64,000 nucleotides of DNA, from assembly GCF_007971525.1 (NCBI RefSeq), contig NZ_CP042437.1:434001-498000 (forward strand), written 5' to 3'. This document shows positions 18,993-28,592 of the stretch, one piece after another (position 1 is the first letter of the stretch; each line of letters starts with the position of its first letter). Position numbers and translations under genes: made by a program. This DNA is from Mucilaginibacter ginsenosidivorax (GTDB lineage Bacteria; Bacteroidota; Bacteroidia; Sphingobacteriales; Sphingobacteriaceae). The notes below the pieces were generated by a model. The model saw nothing but the letters and a program-made list of their open reading frames with translations. It made no database searches and was not told where the DNA came from.

Positions 18993-20069
18993 ATGCAGGA
19001 AAAAGATAAAACTGAAACTGATAGCATCGCTGTTAAGGAAGTTGTAATGAAGTTAAAAAGGTTGATAAAACTCTTGGCCAGTAGATGGACTTTTATTCTG
19101 CTTTGGGGCTGTATTATGGGAGGTGCAAGCCTATGTTACTCCATTTTTAAGAAAGATGTTTATACCGGCACATGTACATTTGTACTCGAAGACAAAAGCC
19201 AGGGCGGTTTAATTAGCCAATATGCGGGATTGGCGTCATTAGCAGGAATTGATTTGCCAGGCGGTAGTGACGGTATTTTTTCTGGAGAAAATATTTTTGC
19301 GCTATATCGGTCAAGATTAATGATAGAAAAAACCTTGTTAACAGAGGCTGATTTTAATGGGAAGAAAAGCCTGCTAATTGACAGGTTTATAAAGTTTAAC
19401 AAACTAAGGACCAGGTGGAAAAACAAGGACAAGATAGATAGCATAGCCTTTACCGGTGATCCTCAAAAATTTAACAGAAAACAAGATAGCATCGTAACTG
19501 ATATAGTTGACATAATAAATAAGAAATATTTGGATGTTAAAAAATCAGATAAAAAGTTAAGCATTATCGAAGTTGACGTAAAATCGATCGACGAACTTTT
19601 TTCAAAGGAGTTTACAAATAAACTGGTTGAAAATGTTAACCAATTTTATGTAGCCACCAAAACAAAAAAAACTTTCCAGAATTTACAAACTTTACAAAGG
19701 CAAGCCGATAGTGTCAGGATTGTATTAAATAATGCAATAAGTGGCGTCGCATCAGCAATAGATGCTGCTCCTAATGCCAACCCTGCTTTATTATCATTAA
19801 GAGTACCGTCGCAAAAAAAGCAAATTGATGTGCAGGCGAGTACGGCGATCTATAGTGAGATAGTTAAAAACCTTGAAATTTCTAAAATATCTTTCAGGCA
19901 GGAAAAACCATTAATACAAGTAGTGGACCCACCTGTTTTGCCTTTACCGGTTGACCATTTGGGCAAAATAAAAGCAGTTGTAATAGGGTTTATTTTAGGT
20001 TTATTTATAGCGATTATCATCGTGTTGGTTAAAAGAACTTACCGGATTATCATCTTTAATTTTAATTAA
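18993..20069 (+). CDS. Chain-length determinant / Wzz-like inner-membrane protein
   Basis: A polysaccharide co-polymerase of the Wzz/GNVR type, which sets chain length and links the inner membrane to the exporter. There is a cytoplasmic N terminus, TM1 at about 34-55 (WTFILLWGCIMGGASLCYSIF), the Wzz signature region TGTCTFVLEDK, a long periplasmic helical segment with coiled-coil character (about 210-290), a proline-rich PPVLPLPVDHLGK before TM2 (about 322-346), and a short basic tail. No tyrosine kinase domain is attached. Usual length for the family (358 aa). It sits 40 bp after the export gene and 21 bp before the flippase. Confidence 0.9.
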   Translation: MQEKDKTETDSIAVKEVVMKLKRLIKLLASRWTFILLWGCIMGGASLCYSIFKKDVYTGTCTFVLEDKSQGGLISQYAGLASLAGIDLPGGSDGIFSGENIFALYRSRLMIEKTLLTEADFNGKKSLLIDRFIKFNKLRTRWKNKDKIDSIAFTGDPQKFNRKQDSIVTDIVDIINKKYLDVKKSDKKLSIIEVDVKSIDELFSKEFTNKLVENVNQFYVATKTKKTFQNLQTLQRQADSVRIVLNNAISGVASAIDAAPNANPALLSLRVPSQKKQIDVQASTAIYSEIVKNLEISKISFRQEKPLIQVVDPPVLPLPVDHLGKIKAVVIGFILGLFIAIIIVLVKRTYRIIIFNFN

Positions 20070-20090
20070 TGAAGCACTGATACTCTGTAT

Positions 20091-21443
20091 ATGACCTTAC
20101 TTAAAAAAATCTTTCAATCGCAAGATGCCAGGAGCAAAACAGTAGCTAAGAACGTATTTTTTTCCTTATTCATAAAAATAGCGAACATACTGATAAACTT
20201 CCTTACTATCCCATTGGTGCTAAGTTTTTTAAATACCACTCAATACGGTATCTGGCTTACCTTAACCGCTGTGTTGGGTTGGTTTTCGTTATTTGATTTA
20301 GGTTTTGGGAATGGATTGCGTAATCATTTAACAATATCCATTTCAAAAAATAATGATATCGAAAGTAAGATTTATGTATCTACAACATACGCTGCTTTAA
20401 GTGTCATATTTGGCATATTGATAATCATCTTTTTACTGATCAATCCGTTTATTGATTGGACGTTGGTATTTAATGCTCCGGCAAAAATGTCGCGCGATTT
20501 AAACAACGCTGTTTTAATTGCGATTTGCCTTTTATTTGTTCAATTTGTTTTACGGCTTATAAATACTGTGTTACTGTCTGTTCAGCGTTCCGCAATGGCC
20601 GATTTTATAAACTCATTAGTGCAGCTACTAATATTGGGCGGAATTTTTTTTCTAAAAACAACAAAAAACAATTCCTTAACGGCTATTGCCATAGTTTATT
20701 CCATCACCCCTATCATTGTTTTTTTATTAATTAGTTTTATACTATTTGTAAAAAGATATAAGTTTCTAACACCATCGATAAAATTTGTAAGAGTTAGTTA
20801 CGCAAAGAATCTTTTACAAATTGGCTTAAACTTTTTTATAATTCAAATAGCTGCATTAGTTCTGTATGCCTCAGATAACTTTATTATAGCTCAATTATTT
20901 GCGCCCGCGGATGTTACCGTGTATAATATCTCGTTTAAGTATTTTAGTATCATAAACATTTTATTTACAATTATAATGGTGCCGTTTTGGTCAATGACCA
21001 CACATTCTTTTGCTGCCGGCGATTATTCATGGATAAAAAAAACGGTAAAAAAGCTTGTTTTTATTTGGGGGATATTAGCAATATGCTGTATGGTACAGGC
21101 AGCAGTAGCTAATCCGTTGTATAAGTTATGGACAAATAATAAAGTGCTGGTTCCGTTAAACTTAACTATAGTTATGTGTGTATATGTTATAACAACCAAT
21201 TGGGGTGCCATCTTTTCAAATTTTTTAAATGGAGTGGGTAAGGTTAGGGTTCAACTTTACCTGTCCATCGGCGGCATGATAATTAACATCCCGATGGCTG
21301 TTTTTTTTGTCAGGTATTGTCATGCAGGAATAATAGGAATACCGTTGGCAACAATTATCACAATGATAATCGCCAATATTTTTTCATCGATACAGTATAA
21401 AAAGATAATTAGCGCCACAGCTACGGGTATCTGGAATAAATGA
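20091..21443 (+). CDS. Wzx-like polysaccharide flippase
   Basis: A 450-aa membrane protein of the MOP/polysaccharide-biosynthesis superfamily with about 12-14 hydrophobic helices, expected to flip undecaprenyl-linked repeat units across the inner membrane. Visible marks are an N-terminal amphipathic start, NVFFSLFIKIANILINFLTIPLVLSF, and QYGIWLTLTAVLGWFSLFDLGFGNGLRN, which is typical of these flippases (the YG-W and DLG-G-- segments). It is the seventh-to-last step before the polymerase in the locus and separated from the next gene by 7 bp. Confidence 0.9.
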   Translation: MTLLKKIFQSQDARSKTVAKNVFFSLFIKIANILINFLTIPLVLSFLNTTQYGIWLTLTAVLGWFSLFDLGFGNGLRNHLTISISKNNDIESKIYVSTTYAALSVIFGILIIIFLLINPFIDWTLVFNAPAKMSRDLNNAVLIAICLLFVQFVLRLINTVLLSVQRSAMADFINSLVQLLILGGIFFLKTTKNNSLTAIAIVYSITPIIVFLLISFILFVKRYKFLTPSIKFVRVSYAKNLLQIGLNFFIIQIAALVLYASDNFIIAQLFAPADVTVYNISFKYFSIINILFTIIMVPFWSMTTHSFAAGDYSWIKKTVKKLVFIWGILAICCMVQAAVANPLYKLWTNNKVLVPLNLTIVMCVYVITTNWGAIFSNFLNGVGKVRVQLYLSIGGMIINIPMAVFFVRYCHAGIIGIPLATIITMIIANIFSSIQYKKIISATATGIWNK

Positions 21444-21450
21444 GTAAGCC

Positions 21451-22059
21451 ATGAATAAATTTTTATTTTTTTTTATACGGGCTTTTAAAAAGGTCTTAAA
21501 CAAGTTGAATGATATTGAACATCGCGCAAATTGCAATAGGTACGTTACCAACAATGGAACTACTTTTTTAGAAAGTGCACGAATCGTTAACATGACTAAT
21601 GATAAGGATCGTATAGTTGTTGGCACAGGAACTTTTATTTTGGGCGAGCTTCTTGTTTTTGCTTATGGTGGTAAAATTAAAATAGGCAACAATTGTTATG
21701 TTGGCATCGGTAGTCGCGTATGGTCTGGCGAAGATGTAACAATAGGCAATGATGTACTTATTTCCCATAACGTAAACATAGTGGATACCACCGCTCATGA
21801 ACTTGATTATATTGAAAGAGCCGCAACATATATAAAATTGCTAAAAGAGGGACATCCAAAAGAAAAAGGGACGATAGTTACAAAACCAATTGTAATTGAA
21901 GATCATGTTTGGATAAATTTCAATGTGATCATATTAAAAGGGGTAACAATTGGACGTGGAGCTATCGTTGCCGCAGGTGCTGTTGTTACCAAAGATGTAC
22001 CTCCTTTTGTTTTAGTTGGTGGCAACCCTGCCAGGGTTCTGAAAAAATTAATTGAATAG
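21451..22059 (+). CDS. Hexapeptide-repeat acyltransferase (LbH family)
   Basis: A 202-aa left-handed beta-helix O-acetyltransferase (WbbJ/maltose-acetyltransferase type). Hexapeptide turns are clear: [31 protein letters not shown], then [52 protein letters not shown], which is the standard C-terminal coil plus NPAR motif. The usual catalytic His lies in the DTTAHE segment. It should acetylate a sugar of the repeat unit using acetyl-CoA. Seven bp separate it from the flippase, so co-expression is near certain. Confidence 0.92.
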   Translation: MNKFLFFFIRAFKKVLNKLNDIEHRANCNRYVTNNGTTFLESARIVNMTNDKDRIVVGTGTFILGELLVFAYGGKIKIGNNCYVGIGSRVWSGEDVTIGNDVLISHNVNIVDTTAHELDYIERAATYIKLLKEGHPKEKGTIVTKPIVIEDHVWINFNVIILKGVTIGRGAIVAAGAVVTKDVPPFVLVGGNPARVLKKLIE

Positions 22060-22089
22060 TTAAAAGAGATTTAATTATCTGATAAAGAA

Positions 22090-22983
22090 ATGATGAAAAT
22101 ATTAGTTATTGGCTCAAAGGGGTTTATTGGTGCTCACACTTGCCGTTTTTTCTCAACGGAGCACGATGTATGGGGCGCAGATGTAATTGATGTCAGCGAA
22201 AAAAATTATATTTTTCTTAATAAGCAAAATACTAATTTTGAGCAGATATTTTTAACACATGCTTTTGATTTTTGCATAAATGCCAGTGGTAACGGAAGTG
22301 TGCCCGTTTCAATAAATCAACCTGTTTTTGATTTTGAACTTAATGTTACCAATACTATAAAGTTGTTAGATGCTATCAGGGTGCACAATCCCGACTGTAA
22401 ATTTATCAACATGTCATCGGCAGCAGTGTATGGCAATCCTGCTCAAATACCTGTTAAAGAAACGCTACAGGCAAACCCTTTATCGCCATATGGATGGCAT
22501 AAGTTGTATTCAGAACATATTTGCAAAGAGTATTATTATTTATACAACCTGAAAACAATTAATTTGAGATTGTTTTCTGTTTATGGCGAATTTTTAAAAA
22601 AGCAACTATTTTGGGATACTTATCAAAAAGCCCTAAGATCTAAAAACATTGAACTGTTTGGATCCGGGTTCGAAACCAGGGATTTTATTTATATCTCAGA
22701 CTTAATGAATGCAATTAATTGTATAATTAAGCGCGGGCTTTTTAATGGTGAAGCAGTTAACATTGCGTCAGGCATACAAACCACTATAAAGGAAGCCGCA
22801 GAAACATTCTGCCGCGCTATTGATCCTGAGCTTGTTATTACATTTAATAATATTGTTAAACCAGGTGATCCGCTGAACTGGAAAGCAGATATTTCTATCG
22901 TCAGAAGTTTTGGGTTCGAACCTAAAGTTAATATTGAAGAAGGGTTAATTAATACAGCAAAATGGTTGAAAGAAAACAAGTAG
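22090..22983 (+). CDS. NAD-dependent epimerase/dehydratase (extended SDR)
   Basis: A nucleotide-sugar epimerase or dehydratase supplying a precursor for the polysaccharide. The Rossmann motif is GSKGFIGAHTCRF (a G-xxGxxG variant, residues 8-20), the catalytic set is SSAAVYG plus Tyr134-x3-Lys138 in YGWHK, and FETRDFIYISDLMNAI is the substrate-binding segment typical of UDP-sugar epimerases. Length 297 aa is normal. The start has two adjacent ATGs (22090 and 22093). The 3' end overlaps the next gene by 22 bp. The exact sugar cannot be decided from sequence alone. Confidence 0.9.
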   Translation: MMKILVIGSKGFIGAHTCRFFSTEHDVWGADVIDVSEKNYIFLNKQNTNFEQIFLTHAFDFCINASGNGSVPVSINQPVFDFELNVTNTIKLLDAIRVHNPDCKFINMSSAAVYGNPAQIPVKETLQANPLSPYGWHKLYSEHICKEYYYLYNLKTINLRLFSVYGEFLKKQLFWDTYQKALRSKNIELFGSGFETRDFIYISDLMNAINCIIKRGLFNGEAVNIASGIQTTIKEAAETFCRAIDPELVITFNNIVKPGDPLNWKADISIVRSFGFEPKVNIEEGLINTAKWLKENK

Positions 22984-24116
22984 CATTAATTTATGACTAC
23001 GATGCGAATTGGATTGGCGGAACTTATTACATTCTTAACATTATCAAAGCACTCGGTTTTTTGCCCGATGCAGAAAAACCGCAGATAAACCTTTATCATG
23101 ACCATTCAGATTTGTTAACGGATATCATCGACATTAACTATCCGTATATAAATTATATTGGTTTTAACTATAAACCAAGCCGGAGGCTGGTAACTGTTAA
23201 TAATATTTTTTTATTACTATTCGGTAAGGAGTTAGCAACGGTAGATTTGCCGGGCAAGTCTGTTCAAAACTTCTACTATCGAAAATTTTATATCAATACA
23301 AAAAACATTAATAAATATTATTGCTGGATACCCGATTTTCAGGATCTTTATTTACCACATTTTTTTAAAAAGCGAGAACTTAAATTACGTTTTTTACATT
23401 ATAAGCGAATGGTTGATAAGCAGGAGCCTATCGTTTTTAGCAGCCAATCGGCATTAAACGACCTTGATAAGTTTTTCCCGCAAAATACCAACCACAAAAA
23501 AGTTTTAAGATTTGTTAGCACATCTAACCCTAATTTTAAATTGCTTTCTATAGCCGATCTTAAAGTTAAATTTGGCATCAAAGGTGATTACCTCATTACG
23601 TCTAATCAATTTTGGCGGCATAAAAACCACATGGTTGTACTACAAGCCTTTGAAGCCTTAACTAATGAGTTTCCGGACATTCAGCTTGTTTTAACTGGAA
23701 AAGAATATGATCACCGCGATCCTAATTATACGCAGGACTTAAAAGAGTATGTTAGGATCAATAATTTGGATAAGAAGGTGCTCTTCTTAGGCTTTATTGA
23801 TAGAGAGGAGCAATTAAAGTTGATGAGTGACAGCATCGCCGTTATCCAGCCATCTTTATTTGAAGGATGGAGTACAGTTGTTGAAGACGCCAAATTTTTA
23901 AATAAGTGCATTATCTGTTCTGATATTCCTGTACACCGAGAACAGTTGCCAGATTCCACTCTATTTTTCAATCCGCATGATGCTACGGACTTAAAAAAAC
24001 AGATAGTAGCTGTTTTAAATAAAACAATTGTTTTCAATATCAATTACGATCATCAAACCGCTGTAATTGATTTTGCAAGAAACTTTCTGGACATATTTTA
24101 TGACAAACAGGTGTAA
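22962..24116 (+). CDS. Glycosyltransferase, GT4-like
   Basis: A GT-B fold glycosyltransferase. The N-terminal domain includes IYDYDANWIGGTYYILNIIKAL (glycine-rich acceptor-side loop); the C-terminal half has YLITSNQFWRHKNHMVVLQAF, LVLTGKEYD, VLFLGFIDREEQLKLMSDSIAVIQPSLFEGWSTVVEDAK and CSDIPVHREQL, the usual nucleotide-sugar binding and EGW-x5-E pattern of family 1/GT4 domains. It starts inside the previous gene, a 22-bp overlap in another frame, so translation is probably coupled. Substrate sugar unknown. Confidence 0.9.
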   Translation: MVERKQVALIYDYDANWIGGTYYILNIIKALGFLPDAEKPQINLYHDHSDLLTDIIDINYPYINYIGFNYKPSRRLVTVNNIFLLLFGKELATVDLPGKSVQNFYYRKFYINTKNINKYYCWIPDFQDLYLPHFFKKRELKLRFLHYKRMVDKQEPIVFSSQSALNDLDKFFPQNTNHKKVLRFVSTSNPNFKLLSIADLKVKFGIKGDYLITSNQFWRHKNHMVVLQAFEALTNEFPDIQLVLTGKEYDHRDPNYTQDLKEYVRINNLDKKVLFLGFIDREEQLKLMSDSIAVIQPSLFEGWSTVVEDAKFLNKCIICSDIPVHREQLPDSTLFFNPHDATDLKKQIVAVLNKTIVFNINYDHQTAVIDFARNFLDIFYDKQV

Positions 24117-24234
24117 TAACACTAAATAAACCTTTAATATATTTCAGAATATGTGGTGGTAATGCTTTTAACAACAAGCATATGACTCCTGATAGCTGAA
24201 CCGGCAGTACCGCAATAAGCGTTATTTCAAACAC

Positions 24235-25482
24235 ATGACCAGCGAGATTAAAAAGTATAACGTTGAATTCATTTCCGAGTACATCCTGGCTGCATTTATG
24301 GTGTATGCAAATGGCTCGTGGTTATTATTTGAATTCCCAACTGCAGTTAAGCTGTTAATGTACGTTTTGCTTACCGCATACCTATTGTATGACGCATTTA
24401 GTAAAAAACTGATATCTTATCCCAATGCGATTGTTATATTTTTGGCTGTATTCCCACTTTTGTCAAAGGTGGTTAATATTTCAAAAGACCCTGACCTGGT
24501 AAATACCTTTTCTACCCTAATACTTTATCTTATATTGGGCTTCTATAGGAAAAAGTTACTTTTCTCTATCCTTGATAAATACGCGCAGATTATTTTTTTT
24601 CTATGCATAGTTAGTGTTGTTCTCGGCTCCGTTTTTTTAGTTAATTATTCATTATTAAGCGTCTTTCCTGTACACTATAATGAACTGTTCGCAGATATAA
24701 ACGGATATTATAATTTGATAATTTATACCGATAGGGTGAATAACGATTTTAGGGTACAAAGTATTTTTTGGGAACCTGGTGCCTGGGTATTTAATGAAGT
24801 TTTTGCTTTGTTTTGGTATATATATATTCGTAAGGAGACGAAAGGTATTTTAATTTATTTATATAGTATTTTTTTAACACTCTCCACAACCGGGTTTATT
24901 TTGCTAATCATCATTGCCACAGATATATTCCTGTTTTCAAAAGATAAGAAATTAAAAAGAAGATTGATGCTTGTTTTTGTGTCTATTATTTCAATTGTAG
25001 TTTTTTTAAGCCTCCTTATTTCCGTGGTCACAGATGTTAATGTTGGTGAGATACTTTATGTTCAAACTGTCGATAAATTATTCACACAAGACAACATAAG
25101 CGCTGCCAATTCTGCAAATGATCGGCTCGACGCTACACTTAGCGCATTTAAAATCGCGACTGAGAACCCGATATTTGGAATTGGCAAGCAACAGGCTGAA
25201 AACACATTGTTTGTTACGTCGTCTATTTCTGAGCTTTGTTATCAACTTGGGTTTATATACTTGTTTGTATACCTATGCTTTTTTAGAGTAACGTTTAAAA
25301 AGATAAACTTTTTTATTTCAATCCCTTTTTTATTGGTGTTGTTAAACGGCGAGGCTTATTCAAGTTATATTTTGAGTTCGCTTATATTAATATACGGTGC
25401 TAAAGATAGTTTTCTTGATAAAATACTTCATCCGGTTAGCTATAGCAGCATATTAGACGATGACGGCGGTTTGTTAACCTGA
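24235..25482 (+). CDS. Wzy-like polysaccharide polymerase (multi-pass membrane protein)
   Basis: A 415-aa protein with about ten hydrophobic helices and one large loop, placed in the middle of the locus. The loop contains FWEPGAWVFNEVFALFWYIYIRK and, later, DRLDATLSAFKIATENPIFGIGKQ, the R-x-G/N-P-x-G pattern found in O-antigen polymerases and ligases. I therefore call it the Wzy-type polymerase; sequence conservation in this family is always low, so the call rests on topology, the late NPIFGIG motif and context. It is preceded by a 118-bp gap, the only sizeable gap inside this part of the operon. Confidence 0.75.
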   Translation: MTSEIKKYNVEFISEYILAAFMVYANGSWLLFEFPTAVKLLMYVLLTAYLLYDAFSKKLISYPNAIVIFLAVFPLLSKVVNISKDPDLVNTFSTLILYLILGFYRKKLLFSILDKYAQIIFFLCIVSVVLGSVFLVNYSLLSVFPVHYNELFADINGYYNLIIYTDRVNNDFRVQSIFWEPGAWVFNEVFALFWYIYIRKETKGILIYLYSIFLTLSTTGFILLIIIATDIFLFSKDKKLKRRLMLVFVSIISIVVFLSLLISVVTDVNVGEILYVQTVDKLFTQDNISAANSANDRLDATLSAFKIATENPIFGIGKQQAENTLFVTSSISELCYQLGFIYLFVYLCFFRVTFKKINFFISIPFLLVLLNGEAYSSYILSSLILIYGAKDSFLDKILHPVSYSSILDDDGGLLT

Positions 25483-25494
25483 TAACATGAATTT

Positions 25495-26310
25495 ATGAAC
25501 GAATTGAATAAGGAAAAAGAGCAGCCTTTGGTATCCATAATTACCATCGTTTACAATGGCGACGCTTACATTGAACAATGCATTCAAAGCATCGTTAATC
25601 AAGTATATAAAAAAATCCAATACATAATTATTGATGGCGGATCTACAGACAATTCTATTAACATTATTAACAAATATCGTACGCACATAGATGTTTTTGT
25701 AACGGAAAAAGACAGGGGCATTAGTGACGCATTTAACAAAGGAATTCAAAAAGCCACAGGTGATATCATTGGCATCCTTAACAGTGATGATATATATAAT
25801 GAATTTGCAGTGCAAAGTGTTGTAGACGCTTATTTGGCTAATGAAAAGAAGGAAGCTGTTTACTATGGCGATATTTTGTACTTTAACGATAAAAACAGTT
25901 TTGAGCTGATTGCTGACGCTGATAGATTATGGAGGGTAATGTCTATTTTTCATCCCTCCACTTTCATTTGTAAGTCGATATACGATAGGTTAGGTGGGTA
26001 TTTGGAAGAGTTTAAATACGCTATGGACAGCGAATTCATTCACCGCTGTTTGTTCAATAAAATACCATTTATCCACATAAATAAAACGCTGGCCAATTTC
26101 AGGCTGGCCGGGACCAGCGACAGAAACTATAAAAAAAGTCACAAAGAGTTTTATTTATCGGTAAAAAAATACAATTACGGACTATATGCCGAGTGGTATT
26201 TTTATTGGAATGTGTTCAAAAAAATAGTGCTGAATACTACAATCGGGCAATATTTAAACAAAAGACGGGATTTGTTATCGTGGCTGTTGGCCGGTAAGTT
26301 AAAAAAATAA
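25495..26310 (+). CDS. Glycosyltransferase family 2
   Basis: A GT-A fold inverting glycosyltransferase. It opens with PLVSIITIVYNGDAYIEQCI, the family's first strand; DGGSTDNS follows (Asp pair binding the nucleotide), then DRGISDAFNKGIQKATGDIIGILNSDDIY with the metal-binding SDD. Length 271 aa is usual. There is no membrane helix of its own; it probably works at the inner-membrane face on lipid-linked intermediates. Twelve bp separate it from the polymerase and 8 bp from the next gene. Confidence 0.94.
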   Translation: MNELNKEKEQPLVSIITIVYNGDAYIEQCIQSIVNQVYKKIQYIIIDGGSTDNSINIINKYRTHIDVFVTEKDRGISDAFNKGIQKATGDIIGILNSDDIYNEFAVQSVVDAYLANEKKEAVYYGDILYFNDKNSFELIADADRLWRVMSIFHPSTFICKSIYDRLGGYLEEFKYAMDSEFIHRCLFNKIPFIHINKTLANFRLAGTSDRNYKKSHKEFYLSVKKYNYGLYAEWYFYWNVFKKIVLNTTIGQYLNKRRDLLSWLLAGKLKK

Positions 26311-26318
26311 AATCAGGT

Positions 26319-27359
26319 ATGTTCAATATGTCGTATTATATAAAAGCTATCCTTTTTTTATTTTCCTGTTTCGCAGTAGTCATAACATGTTGTTTTTTCT
26401 GTTACAAAAAAGACCTCAGTTTACCAACTAAAGAAACCATAGAAAAAACAAAACTAACTATCGGAATAAACGGGCACCCTCTTAACCAGCTGGCTTATAC
26501 AAAAATGTCGTTATCAACGCAATTTGAGATTCTGAAAAAAAAGAAATTCAGGCAATATAGATTTGATGTGCCAATTGATTATAACGGCAACATCAAAAAT
26601 GAGGCGACTTTTTTTGAAATGACAACAATAGCGCAACAAAATAAAATTGATTTGTTGCCTATGATATACATGCTTGGGTTGAATTTCAATGACGATGAAA
26701 CTTCATCGTTTGATAAAGGATACCTGATATGCGACACATTTGTTAAAAAATATGGCGCTTATATTAATTATTATGAATTAGGTAATGAAGAGGATTTACT
26801 CATTACAAAAAGCGGCACCTCAGGTAGTGATCCTGAAGATTATGACCAGGATAAGTTAAAGGTGGTTGCTGCTTTTTGGAAAGGAATGATTGCGGCTATA
26901 AAGCATCAAAAGCCCGATGCTAAGATTATTATAAATACAGGGGGATGGTTCCATTATGTTTTTTTTGACCTGTTAACAAAACACAATGTTGCTTATGACA
27001 TAATAGGCTATCACTGGTATTCAAAAATGGACGAGTACGCCCAAAGTGTTCATGTAGATCTGTTAGATATTCTATCTAAAAAATTTCACAAGCCTATTTG
27101 GCTTACCGAAATAAATCAATCAAACGGAAGCGATTTATATACCGAAGGAAAACAAGCGGCCTGGATAAAAGCTTTTATAAATACGTGCCGTGGATACCCC
27201 CTGGTAAAAGCTGTATTTATATACGAGTTGTTAGACGAACCTGACTTACCAAATGTTGACGAAAGCGAACGGCATTATGGAATTATAAAATGGACAACAA
27301 AAAGTAAATCAAATTTAAACGACTGGCATTACAAAAAGGCAGCTCAAATTTTTGATTAA
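26319..27359 (+). CDS. Membrane-anchored glycoside hydrolase-like TIM barrel (clan GH-A, GH39-like)
   Basis: A 346-aa protein with an N-terminal hydrophobic helix (YYIKAILFLFSCFAVVITCCFF), anchor or uncleaved signal, then a single TIM-barrel domain. YYELGNEED places the likely acid/base at Glu157 and PIWLTEINQ the nucleophile at Glu264, spaced as in clan GH-A. Within a polysaccharide assembly locus it could trim, release or proofread the polymer in the periplasm, like the glycosidases that accompany other exopolysaccharide systems; this role is inference. The Cys residues near 23-28 could make a lipoprotein but there is no clean lipobox. It lies 8 bp before the next GT4 start. Confidence 0.75.
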   Translation: MFNMSYYIKAILFLFSCFAVVITCCFFCYKKDLSLPTKETIEKTKLTIGINGHPLNQLAYTKMSLSTQFEILKKKKFRQYRFDVPIDYNGNIKNEATFFEMTTIAQQNKIDLLPMIYMLGLNFNDDETSSFDKGYLICDTFVKKYGAYINYYELGNEEDLLITKSGTSGSDPEDYDQDKLKVVAAFWKGMIAAIKHQKPDAKIIINTGGWFHYVFFDLLTKHNVAYDIIGYHWYSKMDEYAQSVHVDLLDILSKKFHKPIWLTEINQSNGSDLYTEGKQAAWIKAFINTCRGYPLVKAVFIYELLDEPDLPNVDESERHYGIIKWTTKSKSNLNDWHYKKAAQIFD

Positions 27360-27366
27360 TAAGGCT

Positions 27367-28419
27367 ATGGATATCATTATAAACGCGCGTTTCCTTACCC
27401 AAAAACTAACTGGGGTACAACGCTTTGCAATAGAAATTGCAAAGCAATTAAAAGTGTTGATACCTATGGTTAGGTTTGTTGCGCCATCAAACATAATTCA
27501 CCATCACCTGGCAGAAGAATTTGATGTGCTGATAATAGGAAAACGCAGAGGTGTTGTTTGGGAACAAATTGATTTGCCAATATTTTTAAAAAAAAATGGG
27601 AACCCCTTTTTAGTAAACTTGTGTAATGCAGCGCCCATTTTTTATGGCAATCAAGCTATCACGCTACACGATGTTGCATTTTTGGTAAATCCAGATTGGT
27701 TTAATAAAAACTTTGTGAGATTTTACAAATTTCTGATTCCAAGGATTGCTAAAAAAGCCCGAATAGTTTTCACTGTCAGTGATTTCTCAAAGTCGGAAAT
27801 TGTGAAGTACATTGGAATTAATCCGCTAAAAATAAAAGTAATATATAATGGAATATCAGACTTATCGACACCAATATACACCGCAGAAGCCTACGGAAAT
27901 TACATTTTGACAGTTGGGTCTATAGAAAAAAGAAAAAATATCCTCACCCTCATAGAAGCCTTTAACGAAATGCCCAATGAAGGCATCAAACTTGTTATTG
28001 TTGGGGATGTTAGTCCAATTTTCAATAACCAGGGAAACGAAATGATGAAAACCAACGGAAACGTGGTATTTGCCGGCCGTGTTGACGATGCTCATTTAGC
28101 TGGCTTGTACACAAACGCGCAAATGTTTATCTATCCCAGTTTATATGAAGGATTCGGCATTCCTCCTTTAGAAGCTATGGCCTATGGGTGTCCAACTATT
28201 GTATCTGATATTGATAGCTTAAAAGAAGTATGTGCAGAAGCCAGCCTGTACATAAATCCTCAAAGCAGCAAAAGTATTTCAGAAGGGATTATGTTGCTAA
28301 AGAATGATGAAGTATTGCGAAATAACTTTATTGTAAAAGGTAAAAGAAATATCGCCCGTTTTAGCTGGCAACTTTCTGCCCGGCTAATAGTTGATTCAAT
28401 AACCTCTTTATCTGACTAA
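27367..28419 (+). CDS. Glycosyltransferase family 4
   Basis: GT-B fold retaining glycosyltransferase. Start ATG 27367 (MDIIINARFLTQKLTGVQRFA) is preferred because it lies 8 bp after the upstream stop and begins right at the first beta strand; a frame from 27352 would add five residues and overlap. Motifs: TGVQRFAIEIAK (acceptor loop), LHDVAFL, VFTVSDFSKSEI, YILTVGSIEKRKNILTLIEAF, and MFIYPSLYEGFGIPPLEAMAYGCPTIVS, the EGFG-x4-E signature. It resembles mannosyl- or rhamnosyltransferases, but the donor cannot be fixed. Confidence 0.93.
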   Translation: MDIIINARFLTQKLTGVQRFAIEIAKQLKVLIPMVRFVAPSNIIHHHLAEEFDVLIIGKRRGVVWEQIDLPIFLKKNGNPFLVNLCNAAPIFYGNQAITLHDVAFLVNPDWFNKNFVRFYKFLIPRIAKKARIVFTVSDFSKSEIVKYIGINPLKIKVIYNGISDLSTPIYTAEAYGNYILTVGSIEKRKNILTLIEAFNEMPNEGIKLVIVGDVSPIFNNQGNEMMKTNGNVVFAGRVDDAHLAGLYTNAQMFIYPSLYEGFGIPPLEAMAYGCPTIVSDIDSLKEVCAEASLYINPQSSKSISEGIMLLKNDEVLRNNFIVKGKRNIARFSWQLSARLIVDSITSLSD

Positions 28420-28592
28420 CCTTGAAGGCTGCATTGATAGTGCACCACTGGCTTTCAATTGACGGCTATAAAGAGAATATTTAGGAAGCAATTTGAGCTT
28501 GTTGCAGCTTTATTGTGCTGGAGCAGATAATTTCAGACTATTATTAAAGTAAGTGTTTTAATTCATCACAAAATAAAAAACGGTTCTGTTAT

